Source: JBCBSS01 sp039819065
GTDB lineage: Bacteria > Bacteroidota > Bacteroidia > Cytophagales > Cyclobacteriaceae
Direction: 5' to 3'
Length of the DNA stretch: 64,000 nt
NCBI GenBank assembly: GCA_039819065.1
Contig: JBCBSS010000009.1
Location: 27,130-91,129 of the forward strand
In this document: in pieces, positions 9,986-18,376 of the stretch
How the letters are laid out: the number at the start of each line of letters is the position of its first letter
Numbering within the stretch: position 1 is the stretch's first letter
Translations under genes and position numbers: made by a program
Notes under the pieces: model-generated
Told to the model about the DNA's origin: nothing
Databases searched by the model: none
The model's input: only the letters and a program-made list of their open reading frames with translations

Positions 9986-12900
9986 CAATATCACAGAAAG
10001 GGCGTTTCCACATGACAAGGTGATTCCTGAACTGTTCGAAGAGCACGTTCAAAACAACCCAGACCAGCTTGCTCTGGTATTTCAGGAAAAGCAGCTCACC
10101 TATGCCGAGTTAAACGAAAAAGTCAATCAACTAGCACACCACCTGAGAGAAGAATTTAAGATAGGCCCAGGCCAATTTGTTGGCGTGATGGTGGACAAGT
10201 CAGAGATGATGGTGATTGGCATATTGGGCGTGCTAAAAGCCGGAGCCGCCTACATTCCCTTAGATCCAAAACTACCCTCTGACAGAATCGATTACATACT
10301 TGAGGATACCAAGATTGCCACGCTACTCACTCAAATAGACTATTTCTACAATCTGCCAAACTTCCAGGGCAATCTGTTTATGCTGGATGTTCAGTTAGAA
10401 TCGTTAGAAACGGCTGCAACTGACCCCGAAATAATCAATGTTCCCTGCGATCCTGCCTATGTCATTTATACCTCTGGTTCTACCGGTAAACCCAAAGGAG
10501 TGGTGGTAGAACACATGAGTGTGGCCAATCTATGCAAATGGCAGGCAGCGCAATATGGTGTAGCGCCTGGTAAAAATATTTTACAATTCTTCTCCTATAG
10601 CTTTGACGGTGCAGTAGGAGAAACATTCATGGCCCTGCTCAACGGCGCTACCATGCGCATGTTCGACACCAACAAACTGGAAGTAGAAGAATTGCTCAAC
10701 TTCATCAATAATAACGAAGTGGCAGTTGGTGTATTCGTACCGTCCCTGCTTAAGCAATTGGATCCTGCTCAAATCAGACGATCCAAGGAACTGTGGGTAG
10801 TTTCAGTAGGTGAGGAGTGCCCGACCCAGCTGGCCGAAAAGTGGGCTAAGTCATGCCGGTTCGCCAATGCCTATGGGCCAACTGAATATACTGTCTATTC
10901 CCACCTGTGGGAGGTAGATCCAACCGAAATCGATGATACGGTGCCTATTGGAAAACCAATGTTCAATTCGAAATCGTATATTCTGGATCGCAACCTCAAC
11001 CCGCTACCTGTTGGTATAGCAGGAGAAATGTACATCTCAGGTGCCGGCCTGGCCAAAGGCTACCTCAATAACCGGGAAATGACACTAACCCGATTTGTGC
11101 CTAACCCGTTCTTCCTATCAAAGCAATTTACTGACCAAGGCGCTTTAGCATTCGAAGGCTCAAGGCATGAAATTGACCTGTTCAAGAAAGAAAGATCAGC
11201 CACCGTTTGGGATGATCTCATCAATGAGGAAGATGTACCTGATTTAAAGGCACTATTGCCACTGGTAGAGAAGCTTGATGATGATTTAGCGCTACTCACC
11301 AAAGACTATCTGGCCGAATGCGAGAAAAATCAGCAAAAGTTCAGGAGCTTTAGAAGGTATTTTCTGGAAGCCTTTAACGACACTTACGCTTCTTGTGGCA
11401 TCAATGAAGAAGTGCTCAAGGCAATCCTGGCCACGGATGACTTCGCTGGTAAAAAGGGCGTTGACTTTGGCTTTGGTAACGCTGAGGTGATGATGTCACT
11501 TAAAACGCTGGGAGCTGAAGTTTCCGGCATAGAACTTAGCCCATTTTCTGTGCTGAAAGCCCGCAACAAGGGACTTTCGGCCCACATTGGAGAAGTAGAT
11601 CTGAAGAAAGGCGATTTCTTTGACCACTTTGACCTTGAGCGCGGGACGCTTGATTTCGCCATTTCAAATTTGCTACTGGACAGAGTTGAGCACCCTTATC
11701 ATCTGATAGAAAACATCTTCGAGGCTTTGAAAGAGGGCGGTCGCTTTGCTATTCAAACGCTACTGCCAGTAATTCCGGTGGACGATGGAGATGTCGATAA
11801 TAAAATCACTTATACACCAGCCAGAAACCTGCTCACGGCTGGTCGTAGCCTGGAAGAGGATAAATTCAGGATCATTCAGGTATTGTACAGCTTGGGAGCA
11901 TCGGACATTACCGTAAGGCAAATTCCTTTCGTTGTTTCCAGCCGTGATGGTGTACAGGAATATACAGCCTATAGCTTCAGCGGGGCGAAAGGAGAGGTGC
12001 CTCCCATTGAAGAAAGCGTGTACTGCATGATGTACAAAACCGGAGACCATGGGCTTTACCTTCCGGACGGTAAAATCGATTTTATCGGCCGGGTAGATGA
12101 TCAAGTGAAGCTGCGAGGTTTCCGCATTGAGCTTGGTGAAATAGAAAGTAACATCCTCGCCTATGATGGCATCAAAGATGTGAAAGTAGTGGTCAGGGAT
12201 GACACCGGTCAGGATAAAATGCTGGTTGCCTATTGCGCCGCTGATGAGGAAATACCAGTGGAAGACCTCACGAAATTCTTGAAAAAAAGACTACCTGTCT
12301 ATATGGTTCCTTCCTTCTTTGTCAGGATGGACGCATTGCCACTCAATAACAGTGGCAAAGTCGATAAAAATGCCCTGCCAAAACCGCAAGGAATAGCGGT
12401 AGATGAGGATTTCAAAGCCCCAAACAACCCAATAGAAGAGCAAATTCAACAAATCTGGGTGAAGGTGTTGAAGCAAGAAGACATCAGCGTAACGGCCAAT
12501 TTCTTCTCCATTGGAGGCCATTCCCTCAAAGCTACTCAGATGCTCTATTTCATTCACAAAGAAATGGATGTCAAACTCGACCTTTCGGCCGTATTCGAGA
12601 ACCCGACCATTGAAGGGTTAGCGGCGCAGGTGGCTACCAAAAGCAAAAGTGTTTATGAGCACATTACCAAGGCTGAGGAGAGACCTTATTACCCTCTGGC
12701 CCACGCTCAAAAACGTATCTGGTTGGCCATACAACTGGGTGCTGATAGCGCAGCCTTTAATATACCCGTGGCCTACAAATTCAAGGGGAAGATTGATCTC
12801 GATAAATTCAGAAAGGCTTTTGATTTAGTCATTGAAAGGCATGAAAGCCTGCGGACTACTTTTATCACCATCGACAATCAGCCATACCAGCGTATTGAAC

Positions 12901-14051
12901 AAGAAGGTCAGGCTGCCGAAAGTGTCACCATAATCAATTTAGAGGATGGCCAGGAGGTGGAAAAGACAGTGGCCGTATATTGTGGGCAAGAGGAACGAAG
13001 GGTATTCGACCTTGAGCATGGGCCGCTGATGGTGGCCAAACTCCTCCAAACGGCAGGTGATGAATACGTATTCCTACTCAACTTTCATCACATCATCACT
13101 GATGGTTGGTCTATGGATATGTTTGTCAATGAAGTACTTGAAGCCTATGAAAAAGGTGAAGAGGCAGATCTTCCAGCCCTGAATATCCAATATAAAGACT
13201 ACGCGCTGTGGGAAGAGAAACAAATTGCGTCCGGCCGGTTGGAAGAAAGTAAGCGTTACTGGATGGATAAGCTACAAGGAGATGTCCAAGAGCTTGAAAT
13301 TGTGATCGACCACCCTCGTCCTTCTATTAAAACATACAATGGAGATAACTTCTCTATCAATATTGATAAGGAAACCAGTAACGGAATTATCGCCCTTTCT
13401 GAAAAGAGCAACATCAGCCTTTTTAACACACTATTCTCTTTCGTGAATGTACTGCTGTACAAATATTCCGGACAAAATAGCATCACCTTGGGTACACCGG
13501 TAGCAGGCAGGGATCATGCTGACCTGGAGCGTCAGATTGGGGTATTCCTGAATATGCTCCCTATTGTCAACAAATTTAATGTAGATGATACTATACAAAA
13601 TGCTATTGATAAGGTGAAGCAAAGCCTGTTCGACGCATATCAACATCAGACCTACCCTTTCGACCAGATTGTAGAAGACCTGGCTATTGATGCTAATCCT
13701 TCCAGATCCCCGCTATTTGATGTGGTAGTCCAAATGATGGATAATGTGATCAATCAGGACAAAGCCATGGATTCTGTTGAGGTAGAAAGCTATCCGTTAG
13801 GACAGAAAATGTCCAAACATGACCTCACCTTCTTCTTTAGGGAATTTGGTGAGGGTATAAACTTGAGAGTGGAATACAACACTGATCTTTTCAGGGTAGA
13901 TACAATTGAGAAGCTATCTAAGAATTTTCTTCATGTAGTCAGTCAGGTATTGGAGTCTACCGATACGCTATTACAAGACCTGCACCTGTTGACAGAGAAA
14001 GACGAAGCCAAGGAAATGGATGACTTTATGCAATCCATGTACAATGTTTAG
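9246..14051 (+). CDS. NRPS-3: half-C, A interrupted by methyltransferase, T, C
   Basis: A 1601-residue synthetase. Residues 1 to about 240 resemble only the second half of a C domain and have no HHxxxDG. The A domain follows, with TSGSTGKPKG near 409 and pocket DGGVVVAVYK. That pocket is wholly non-polar beyond the first Asp and roomy (Gly at 236 and 239), suggesting a bulky hydrophobic or aromatic residue; I cannot name it. Between motif A6 (ends about 623) and motif A7 (YKTGD, from about 930) sits a class I SAM methyltransferase of about 300 residues. The A domain then resumes with A8 and A10 (SGKVDK). Ser1093 in GGHS marks the carrier domain. The final C domain has intact H1281-H1282-IIT-DG. 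The tail DDFMQSMYNV resembles that of NRPS-2. ATG at 9246 follows a purine-rich stretch. Confidence 0.9.
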   Translation: MAQLDRAIYTGSKFKPHEAFWRGLAEEYPSGFEFRQKRKGNLLDNSTFRVHTFMLAPELADNIHSITGRKENSTLVCMLSAFSLLLTKYAQEDKVIIDSPLHKSLKIENAVTSKVPLAVEVKSDSTFKAHLSKVQDLVKHAYTYQNYPLDLIGMPSALATNVLLSYHHTHHEISDSANYDLIADIEREGETFQIELRYKENLFQDHFIQHIEKHFSNIIASLGDLEVPVSDIDILTEQEKQHILSDFNITERAFPHDKVIPELFEEHVQNNPDQLALVFQEKQLTYAELNEKVNQLAHHLREEFKIGPGQFVGVMVDKSEMMVIGILGVLKAGAAYIPLDPKLPSDRIDYILEDTKIATLLTQIDYFYNLPNFQGNLFMLDVQLESLETAATDPEIINVPCDPAYVIYTSGSTGKPKGVVVEHMSVANLCKWQAAQYGVAPGKNILQFFSYSFDGAVGETFMALLNGATMRMFDTNKLEVEELLNFINNNEVAVGVFVPSLLKQLDPAQIRRSKELWVVSVGEECPTQLAEKWAKSCRFANAYGPTEYTVYSHLWEVDPTEIDDTVPIGKPMFNSKSYILDRNLNPLPVGIAGEMYISGAGLAKGYLNNREMTLTRFVPNPFFLSKQFTDQGALAFEGSRHEIDLFKKERSATVWDDLINEEDVPDLKALLPLVEKLDDDLALLTKDYLAECEKNQQKFRSFRRYFLEAFNDTYASCGINEEVLKAILATDDFAGKKGVDFGFGNAEVMMSLKTLGAEVSGIELSPFSVLKARNKGLSAHIGEVDLKKGDFFDHFDLERGTLDFAISNLLLDRVEHPYHLIENIFEALKEGGRFAIQTLLPVIPVDDGDVDNKITYTPARNLLTAGRSLEEDKFRIIQVLYSLGASDITVRQIPFVVSSRDGVQEYTAYSFSGAKGEVPPIEESVYCMMYKTGDHGLYLPDGKIDFIGRVDDQVKLRGFRIELGEIESNILAYDGIKDVKVVVRDDTGQDKMLVAYCAADEEIPVEDLTKFLKKRLPVYMVPSFFVRMDALPLNNSGKVDKNALPKPQGIAVDEDFKAPNNPIEEQIQQIWVKVLKQEDISVTANFFSIGGHSLKATQMLYFIHKEMDVKLDLSAVFENPTIEGLAAQVATKSKSVYEHITKAEERPYYPLAHAQKRIWLAIQLGADSAAFNIPVAYKFKGKIDLDKFRKAFDLVIERHESLRTTFITIDNQPYQRIEQEGQAAESVTIINLEDGQEVEKTVAVYCGQEERRVFDLEHGPLMVAKLLQTAGDEYVFLLNFHHIITDGWSMDMFVNEVLEAYEKGEEADLPALNIQYKDYALWEEKQIASGRLEESKRYWMDKLQGDVQELEIVIDHPRPSIKTYNGDNFSINIDKETSNGIIALSEKSNISLFNTLFSFVNVLLYKYSGQNSITLGTPVAGRDHADLERQIGVFLNMLPIVNKFNVDDTIQNAIDKVKQSLFDAYQHQTYPFDQIVEDLAIDANPSRSPLFDVVVQMMDNVINQDKAMDSVEVESYPLGQKMSKHDLTFFFREFGEGINLRVEYNTDLFRVDTIEKLSKNFLHVVSQVLESTDTLLQDLHLLTEKDEAKEMDDFMQSMYNV
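11115..12020 (+). other. Methyltransferase domain inserted between A6 and A7
   Basis: Residues about 624-925 of NRPS-3 break the A domain between the GYLN...NPF end of motif A6 and the YKTGD of motif A7. The insert has a Rossmann SAM-binding motif I in a modified form (D740-F-G742-F-G744), an acidic residue in a following SGIELS strand, and an ALKEGGRF strand typical of class I methyltransferases. The usual sites known to me for A-domain methyltransferases are A8/A9 (backbone N-methyl) and A2/A3 (side-chain). Target atom is unknown. Confidence 0.8.
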
Positions 14052-14088
14052 TAAAAGAATTGAAGATAAATAACTGATATACCGCACC

Positions 14089-15966
14089 ATGTGTGGAATA
14101 ACCGGAGTATACAACTTAGAACATAAACAGCCTGTCCAAGAGGAACTTCTTGGCAGAATGGCTGAGGCTATTCATCATAGAGGTCCTGATGAGACAGCAA
14201 TTCATGTAGGAACCAACTTTGGAATAGGTTTCAAGAGACTAAGCATCATAGATGTGAAACATGGTCATCAACCTTATTTCTATGATGATGGCAACCTGGT
14301 AATGGTATGCAATGGTGAGATTTACAACTACAAAGAGCTCAGGAATGAACTCATGCAAAAAGGGCATGTATTCAAGACCAATTGTGACGTAGAGGTGATT
14401 TTGCCTTTGTACAAAGAGTATGGTACAGCTTTTATCAAATCGCTTAACGGTCAATTTGCTTTCGCAATTTTTGACAAAAAAGACCAAAAAGTAATATTAG
14501 CCCGAGACCATTTTGGAATTTGCCCTTTATTCTACACACAGACGGACGGGAGATTCATTTTTGGATCTGAAGTAAAGTCAATACTTGAGCACCCATTGGT
14601 GAAGAGAAAGGTCAACCTGACCGGATTGGACCAGGTACTGTCCTTTCCAGGTTTGGTAAGTCCGGAAACCATGTTTGAAGGTATATGTAGCCTTAAACCA
14701 GGCCACTTTATAAAGATAGACGCTGGGGAAATATCAATTCAGGAATATTGGGATCTCGACTATCCGGAAATTAGTCAATGTTCAGATGGGCGACCCGAAA
14801 CATGGTATACTGAAAGGTTGGAAGAAGAACTGTTGAAATCGGTGAAGTACCGACTAAACGCAGATGTGCCAGTGGGCTTTTATTTGAGTGGTGGTCTTGA
14901 CTCTTCTCTAATTGGAGGACTGATGAAGCATTTGGCACCAAATACTTCTTATGCTTCTTTTTCTATAGGCTTTCCAGGGCTTGATAATCAAGAGATTGAT
15001 GAAAGACGCTATCAAAGAAAGATGGCTGATTATGTTAATTCAAACCATACCGAGATACCTTTTGATTGGTCAGAAATCAACACACGTCTGAAGAACGCGA
15101 TATACCATTCCGAGATGCCACTGAAAGAGACCTACAACACATGCTCTTTGGCACTTTCTCGTGCGGTGAGTAACAGCGATATCAAAGTGATACTCTCGGG
15201 AGAAGGAGCGGATGAGTTTTTCGGTGGGTACATAGGGTACCGGTTTGATAAGCAAAGAATGAACGGCAATGGCGCATCTGACCTGGAAGAAATGCTAGAG
15301 AATCAAGTGAGAGAACAGCTTTGGGGAGATCCGGATTTCTTTTATGAGAAGAATCAATACCAATTCAGAGAGACCAAACAAGCCCTCTATGCTTCAGAGA
15401 TTAATGATTTGTTTCATGATTTTGATAGTATACAGGCCTTAGCAATTGATCGTACCAAACTGAGAAACAGGCACAATCTGCATAAGCGTTCTTATCTCGA
15501 CCTAAAGCTGCGATTGTCTGATCACCTGATCTCCGATCATTGTGACAGGGTAACCTATGCTAATTCGGTAGAAGGCAGGTATCCCTTTCTGGATGTCAAC
15601 CTTGTCAATTTCATTAGAACCATACCTCCCGATCTCAAACTGAATGGGATGGTAGAAAAATATATCCTCAAAAAGGTAGCGAGGAAGTTCATTCCACAGG
15701 AAGTCTATGAAAGACAGAAGTTTGGTTTTGTTGCCCCCGGAAGCCCTGAGTTGCTTCGAAATGATATAGAATGGATCAATGACCTGCTCAGTTACGACCA
15801 GATCAAACGACAGGGATATTTCAACCCTGATGTGATAGAGCGCTTGAAGAAACAATACAAGAAAGAAGGGTTCAAATTGAATCTGCCTTTCGATAGTGAC
15901 CTGCTTATTGTAGTGATCACTTTCAACATATTCCTGGAATTGTTTGAGATGCCCAGTTTTAGTTAA
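14089..15966 (+). CDS. asnB: Asparagine synthase (glutamine-hydrolysing), class II
   Basis: A 625-residue AsnB-family enzyme. It starts M-C-G-I, so Cys2 can act as the glutaminase nucleophile after Met removal, and it has the HRGPDE and CNGEIYN segments of the class II amidotransferase domain. The synthetase half carries the ATP pyrophosphatase loop SGGLDSS at 267-273 and a later GEGADE segment, all intact. The reaction is ATP-dependent amidation of Asp to Asn using Gln. Two A domains in the window carry Asn codes, so precursor supply is the simple explanation. In some NRPS clusters AsnB homologues instead amidate a carboxyl group of the product or a precursor, and that cannot be excluded here. 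It lies 37 bases after NRPS-3 and has no Shine-Dalgarno sequence. Confidence 0.93.
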   Translation: MCGITGVYNLEHKQPVQEELLGRMAEAIHHRGPDETAIHVGTNFGIGFKRLSIIDVKHGHQPYFYDDGNLVMVCNGEIYNYKELRNELMQKGHVFKTNCDVEVILPLYKEYGTAFIKSLNGQFAFAIFDKKDQKVILARDHFGICPLFYTQTDGRFIFGSEVKSILEHPLVKRKVNLTGLDQVLSFPGLVSPETMFEGICSLKPGHFIKIDAGEISIQEYWDLDYPEISQCSDGRPETWYTERLEEELLKSVKYRLNADVPVGFYLSGGLDSSLIGGLMKHLAPNTSYASFSIGFPGLDNQEIDERRYQRKMADYVNSNHTEIPFDWSEINTRLKNAIYHSEMPLKETYNTCSLALSRAVSNSDIKVILSGEGADEFFGGYIGYRFDKQRMNGNGASDLEEMLENQVREQLWGDPDFFYEKNQYQFRETKQALYASEINDLFHDFDSIQALAIDRTKLRNRHNLHKRSYLDLKLRLSDHLISDHCDRVTYANSVEGRYPFLDVNLVNFIRTIPPDLKLNGMVEKYILKKVARKFIPQEVYERQKFGFVAPGSPELLRNDIEWINDLLSYDQIKRQGYFNPDVIERLKKQYKKEGFKLNLPFDSDLLIVVITFNIFLELFEMPSFS

Positions 15967-16039
15967 CAATCAAATAAGCTGATACCAGCGAAAATGAATG
16001 TCAAAAATGGTTGAACCCAAAACACAGCGTACCTAAGCC

Positions 16040-17980
16040 ATGTCCTACAAATACAGACTATTGATCGGTGGAATAGGCGACGACGCCCATTCTGTAGGCA
16101 TCAGGCTTTTGGAACTCGGTTTTCTGGAATCTGGATACCTTGTGAAAAACCTGGGTATTCGCAACGATATCAAAGACTTCTTTGACTATGCCCATGACTT
16201 TGATATCATCATGATCTCCAATAAAAACGGTCATGCTGAACTCTACCTGCAGGATTTTCCGGTTCATTTAAGCAGCTTTCAGTTAAAGAACGATGACCCC
16301 AAGCTTTGGTATCTGGGAGGGAGTCTGTCAGTGAGCGAATCAGACTTCCAAATCAAAAAGAAATTCCTGCGGATGGGGTTTACCAATGTATACCCTAAAC
16401 CGATAAGCTTTCAACAGGTGCTGAGTGAGATAGAGACCGATATCCATCGGTTTGAAATTCCCAAAAAGGACACCTATTCTATCGAGAAGAAACTCACTAA
16501 ACCCCTCGCTTTTGACTATAACAATGTAATCGACCGGCAGTGGCATAAGGAAGAACTTCAGGAGATGCGTAAGGACATTCTACAAGAATGGCATACAGGC
16601 AAGAAGTTGCTCCGAGGTGAAAATGGAAGGGTATGGAAACAGGAGAGTTCATTGGATCAATTGCTCTGGAGTAACAAGAGACGCAAGGGACATGCTTTGC
16701 TCCAGCCTAGAACCGGCGTTGCTGATCTGACCGATCAGATATCCTTGCTGAAATACCTGGAAAAATCGGGAAGCTCCATCGCATCTGTACAATTAGATGC
16801 CGCATCGAGATCCAAGAAATATGATAAGGCGAGGCTAGGTTGTGAGATTAGCAGACAAAGAAAGAAGTCAGTCCTGAACGGCTTCCCCATTCCAATCTAT
16901 GAGATAGAAGAAGTGGGTAAGGTAGTCGACTCAACCAATACGCCTTTCCAATTAAGAGGTGGCGGGCCAGATCATCGCTTTACCTATGAGATCGCATTAG
17001 GAGCAGGCGTGTCAGGCCTTGAAGGTGGATTTATGTGCTATTTGATGCCCTATGATAAATCCACTAACCCAGTAGATTCAATTAGAAACTGGCAATATGT
17101 AGATAGGTTGTGCGCACTGCATGAAGAACAACATCAAGTGCATATCAATAGAGAATATTTTGGCGTACTGACTGCTACATTGATAGAGCCATCATTAGCT
17201 ATTATTATCAATATCGTGCAGTCTCTCATGAGTGCCCAACAAGGTGTCAAGAGTATTTCAGTCGGCTATGCAGAGCAAGGCAATAGAATTCAGGACATCG
17301 CGGCAATCCAGGTGATGGACGAGATGGTCAATTACTACCTGAAGAAATTTGATTATCAAGAATGCCGTGTGACTACCGTATTTCACCAGTTCATGGCAGC
17401 GTTTCCGCAAGACTATGAAAAAGCCGAGGAGTTGATATTCAATTCTACCATTTCAGCCAACTTGGCCGGTGCCACAAAAATAATGGTAAAAACAGTGGTG
17501 GAAGCGTTCAAAATACCTAGCCGGTACGACAACGCAAAAGCGCTGAAGGTTTGTCAAAAAGCGTTACTGTTGGCTAAAGATCACCGGCCTAATGCTCAGC
17601 AATTAGCTTTGGAAAAGCACCTTTTGAGAGAGCAGGTGAGACAAATTATGGAAGTGATTATAGAGCTAGGGAATGGTTCTATAGCCATTGGCAGCCTTAA
17701 AGCCATTGAAGAAGGCATCATTGATATACCATGGTCACCCAATATATACAACAAAAACAGGCTGACTGCTGTACGGGATGCTGATGGTGCCGTAAGGTTT
17801 CATGACTTTGGCAGTATGCCTCTCAATGATGAAGTAAAAGAATTTCATAAAGACAAAATCCAGATCAGAAAAAACCTGGAACGAGATGCCAGCATCTTTT
17901 CGCTGTTGGAAAAGGATTTGAGCAGGATATGGAAAAACGATTACAAAGCGTGGCCACTGGATGGAAATTATGTGACTTAG
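16040..17980 (+). CDS. Single-chain glutamate mutase (B12-binding + catalytic subunits)
   Basis: A 646-residue fusion. Residues 1 to about 140 form a cobalamin-binding domain: GGIGD start, the base-off histidine motif D15-x-H17-x-x-G20, an ISN segment and a later LGG. Residues from about 170 resemble the large (epsilon) subunit of glutamate mutase, with QPRTG, RGGGPDHR, EGGF and GYAEQGN segments. In clostridia and streptomycetes the two parts are usually separate genes. The enzyme uses adenosylcobalamin to convert L-glutamate to (2S,3S)-3-methylaspartate, and homologues supply methyl-Asp to NRPSs such as that for friulimicin. It is the last gene before the long intergenic gap, and the next gene, NRPS-4, has a methyl-Asp-like A domain. 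Function is well supported by motifs; its role as monomer supplier is inference from context. Confidence 0.9.
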   Translation: MSYKYRLLIGGIGDDAHSVGIRLLELGFLESGYLVKNLGIRNDIKDFFDYAHDFDIIMISNKNGHAELYLQDFPVHLSSFQLKNDDPKLWYLGGSLSVSESDFQIKKKFLRMGFTNVYPKPISFQQVLSEIETDIHRFEIPKKDTYSIEKKLTKPLAFDYNNVIDRQWHKEELQEMRKDILQEWHTGKKLLRGENGRVWKQESSLDQLLWSNKRRKGHALLQPRTGVADLTDQISLLKYLEKSGSSIASVQLDAASRSKKYDKARLGCEISRQRKKSVLNGFPIPIYEIEEVGKVVDSTNTPFQLRGGGPDHRFTYEIALGAGVSGLEGGFMCYLMPYDKSTNPVDSIRNWQYVDRLCALHEEQHQVHINREYFGVLTATLIEPSLAIIINIVQSLMSAQQGVKSISVGYAEQGNRIQDIAAIQVMDEMVNYYLKKFDYQECRVTTVFHQFMAAFPQDYEKAEELIFNSTISANLAGATKIMVKTVVEAFKIPSRYDNAKALKVCQKALLLAKDHRPNAQQLALEKHLLREQVRQIMEVIIELGNGSIAIGSLKAIEEGIIDIPWSPNIYNKNRLTAVRDADGAVRFHDFGSMPLNDEVKEFHKDKIQIRKNLERDASIFSLLEKDLSRIWKNDYKAWPLDGNYVT

Positions 17981-18376
17981 GCAGGTACTTCAGAGCTTTG
18001 ACGAAATGTCCGAAGCTGAAGGTTATGAATATGTTAATTCAAACTATTAACTTCTGAAAAAGTAAAAATTTAACAAAATTAATTATTATTTTACCGGGAC
18101 ATTTTAGAGATAAGGTGAATATTCAAAGCTGGATATAGCGCAAGCAAAAGCCCTCCAATTGATGCTAAGGAGTAGGTGGTTCTAGGCGCATACCTTAACG
18201 ATGTTAGGTAATTAAGAACAAACTATACGGTCATTGAAGAATCATACCAGAGAGTGGTATGTCGTTCTTGAATGTACAAAGAAACCAACGCTATGCGTAC
18301 AATCGTGTGGTAATAGGGAGAGGTGTACATTTTTCACGATGTGTGGACGAAGGCTTAAAATCAAATAGCGAATAGC
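17981..18376 (+). promoter_or_regulatory. 396-base intergenic region with dyad symmetries
   Basis: The only gap above 100 bases, so it probably separates two transcription units. It contains GTTAAT (18033-18038) and its exact reverse complement ATTAAC (18046-18051) with a 7-base spacer. A near-perfect pair ACCTTAAC (18192-18199) and GTTAGGT (18203-18209) follows, then a hairpin at 18237-18269. Just after the stop codon, CTTCAGAGCTT (17988-17998) can pair imperfectly with AAGCTGAAG (18013-18021), but no T-run follows, so it is a poor intrinsic terminator. I see no convincing Bacteroidota promoter (TAnnTTTG); TACATTTT at 18326-18333 is the closest match. No open frame of note is present. Confidence 0.5.
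18237..18269 (+). other. Inverted repeat / hairpin upstream of NRPS-4
   Basis: CATACC (18243-18248) and GGTATG (18256-18261) are perfect complements around a 7-base loop. An outer stem AAGAA (18237-18241) pairs with TTCTT (18265-18269) across a small bulge. It could be an operator for a dimeric regulator or a leader-RNA hairpin. It lies about 110 bases before the ATG of NRPS-4. Confidence 0.45.

Noticed and set aside
15967..16039. Cobalamin riboswitch before the B12-dependent mutase.
   Set aside because: The gap is only 73 bases, too short for a cobalamin riboswitch, and no B12-box-like sequence was seen.
17988..18021. Imperfect hairpin just after the glutamate mutase as an intrinsic terminator.
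   Set aside because: The stem is short with a bulge, the loop is 14 bases and no T-run follows.
18170..18360. Possible group II intron or mobile-element remnant.
   Set aside because: The stretch is rich in paired segments, but I could not identify domain V, intron ends, or any reverse transcriptase or transposase coding sequence.
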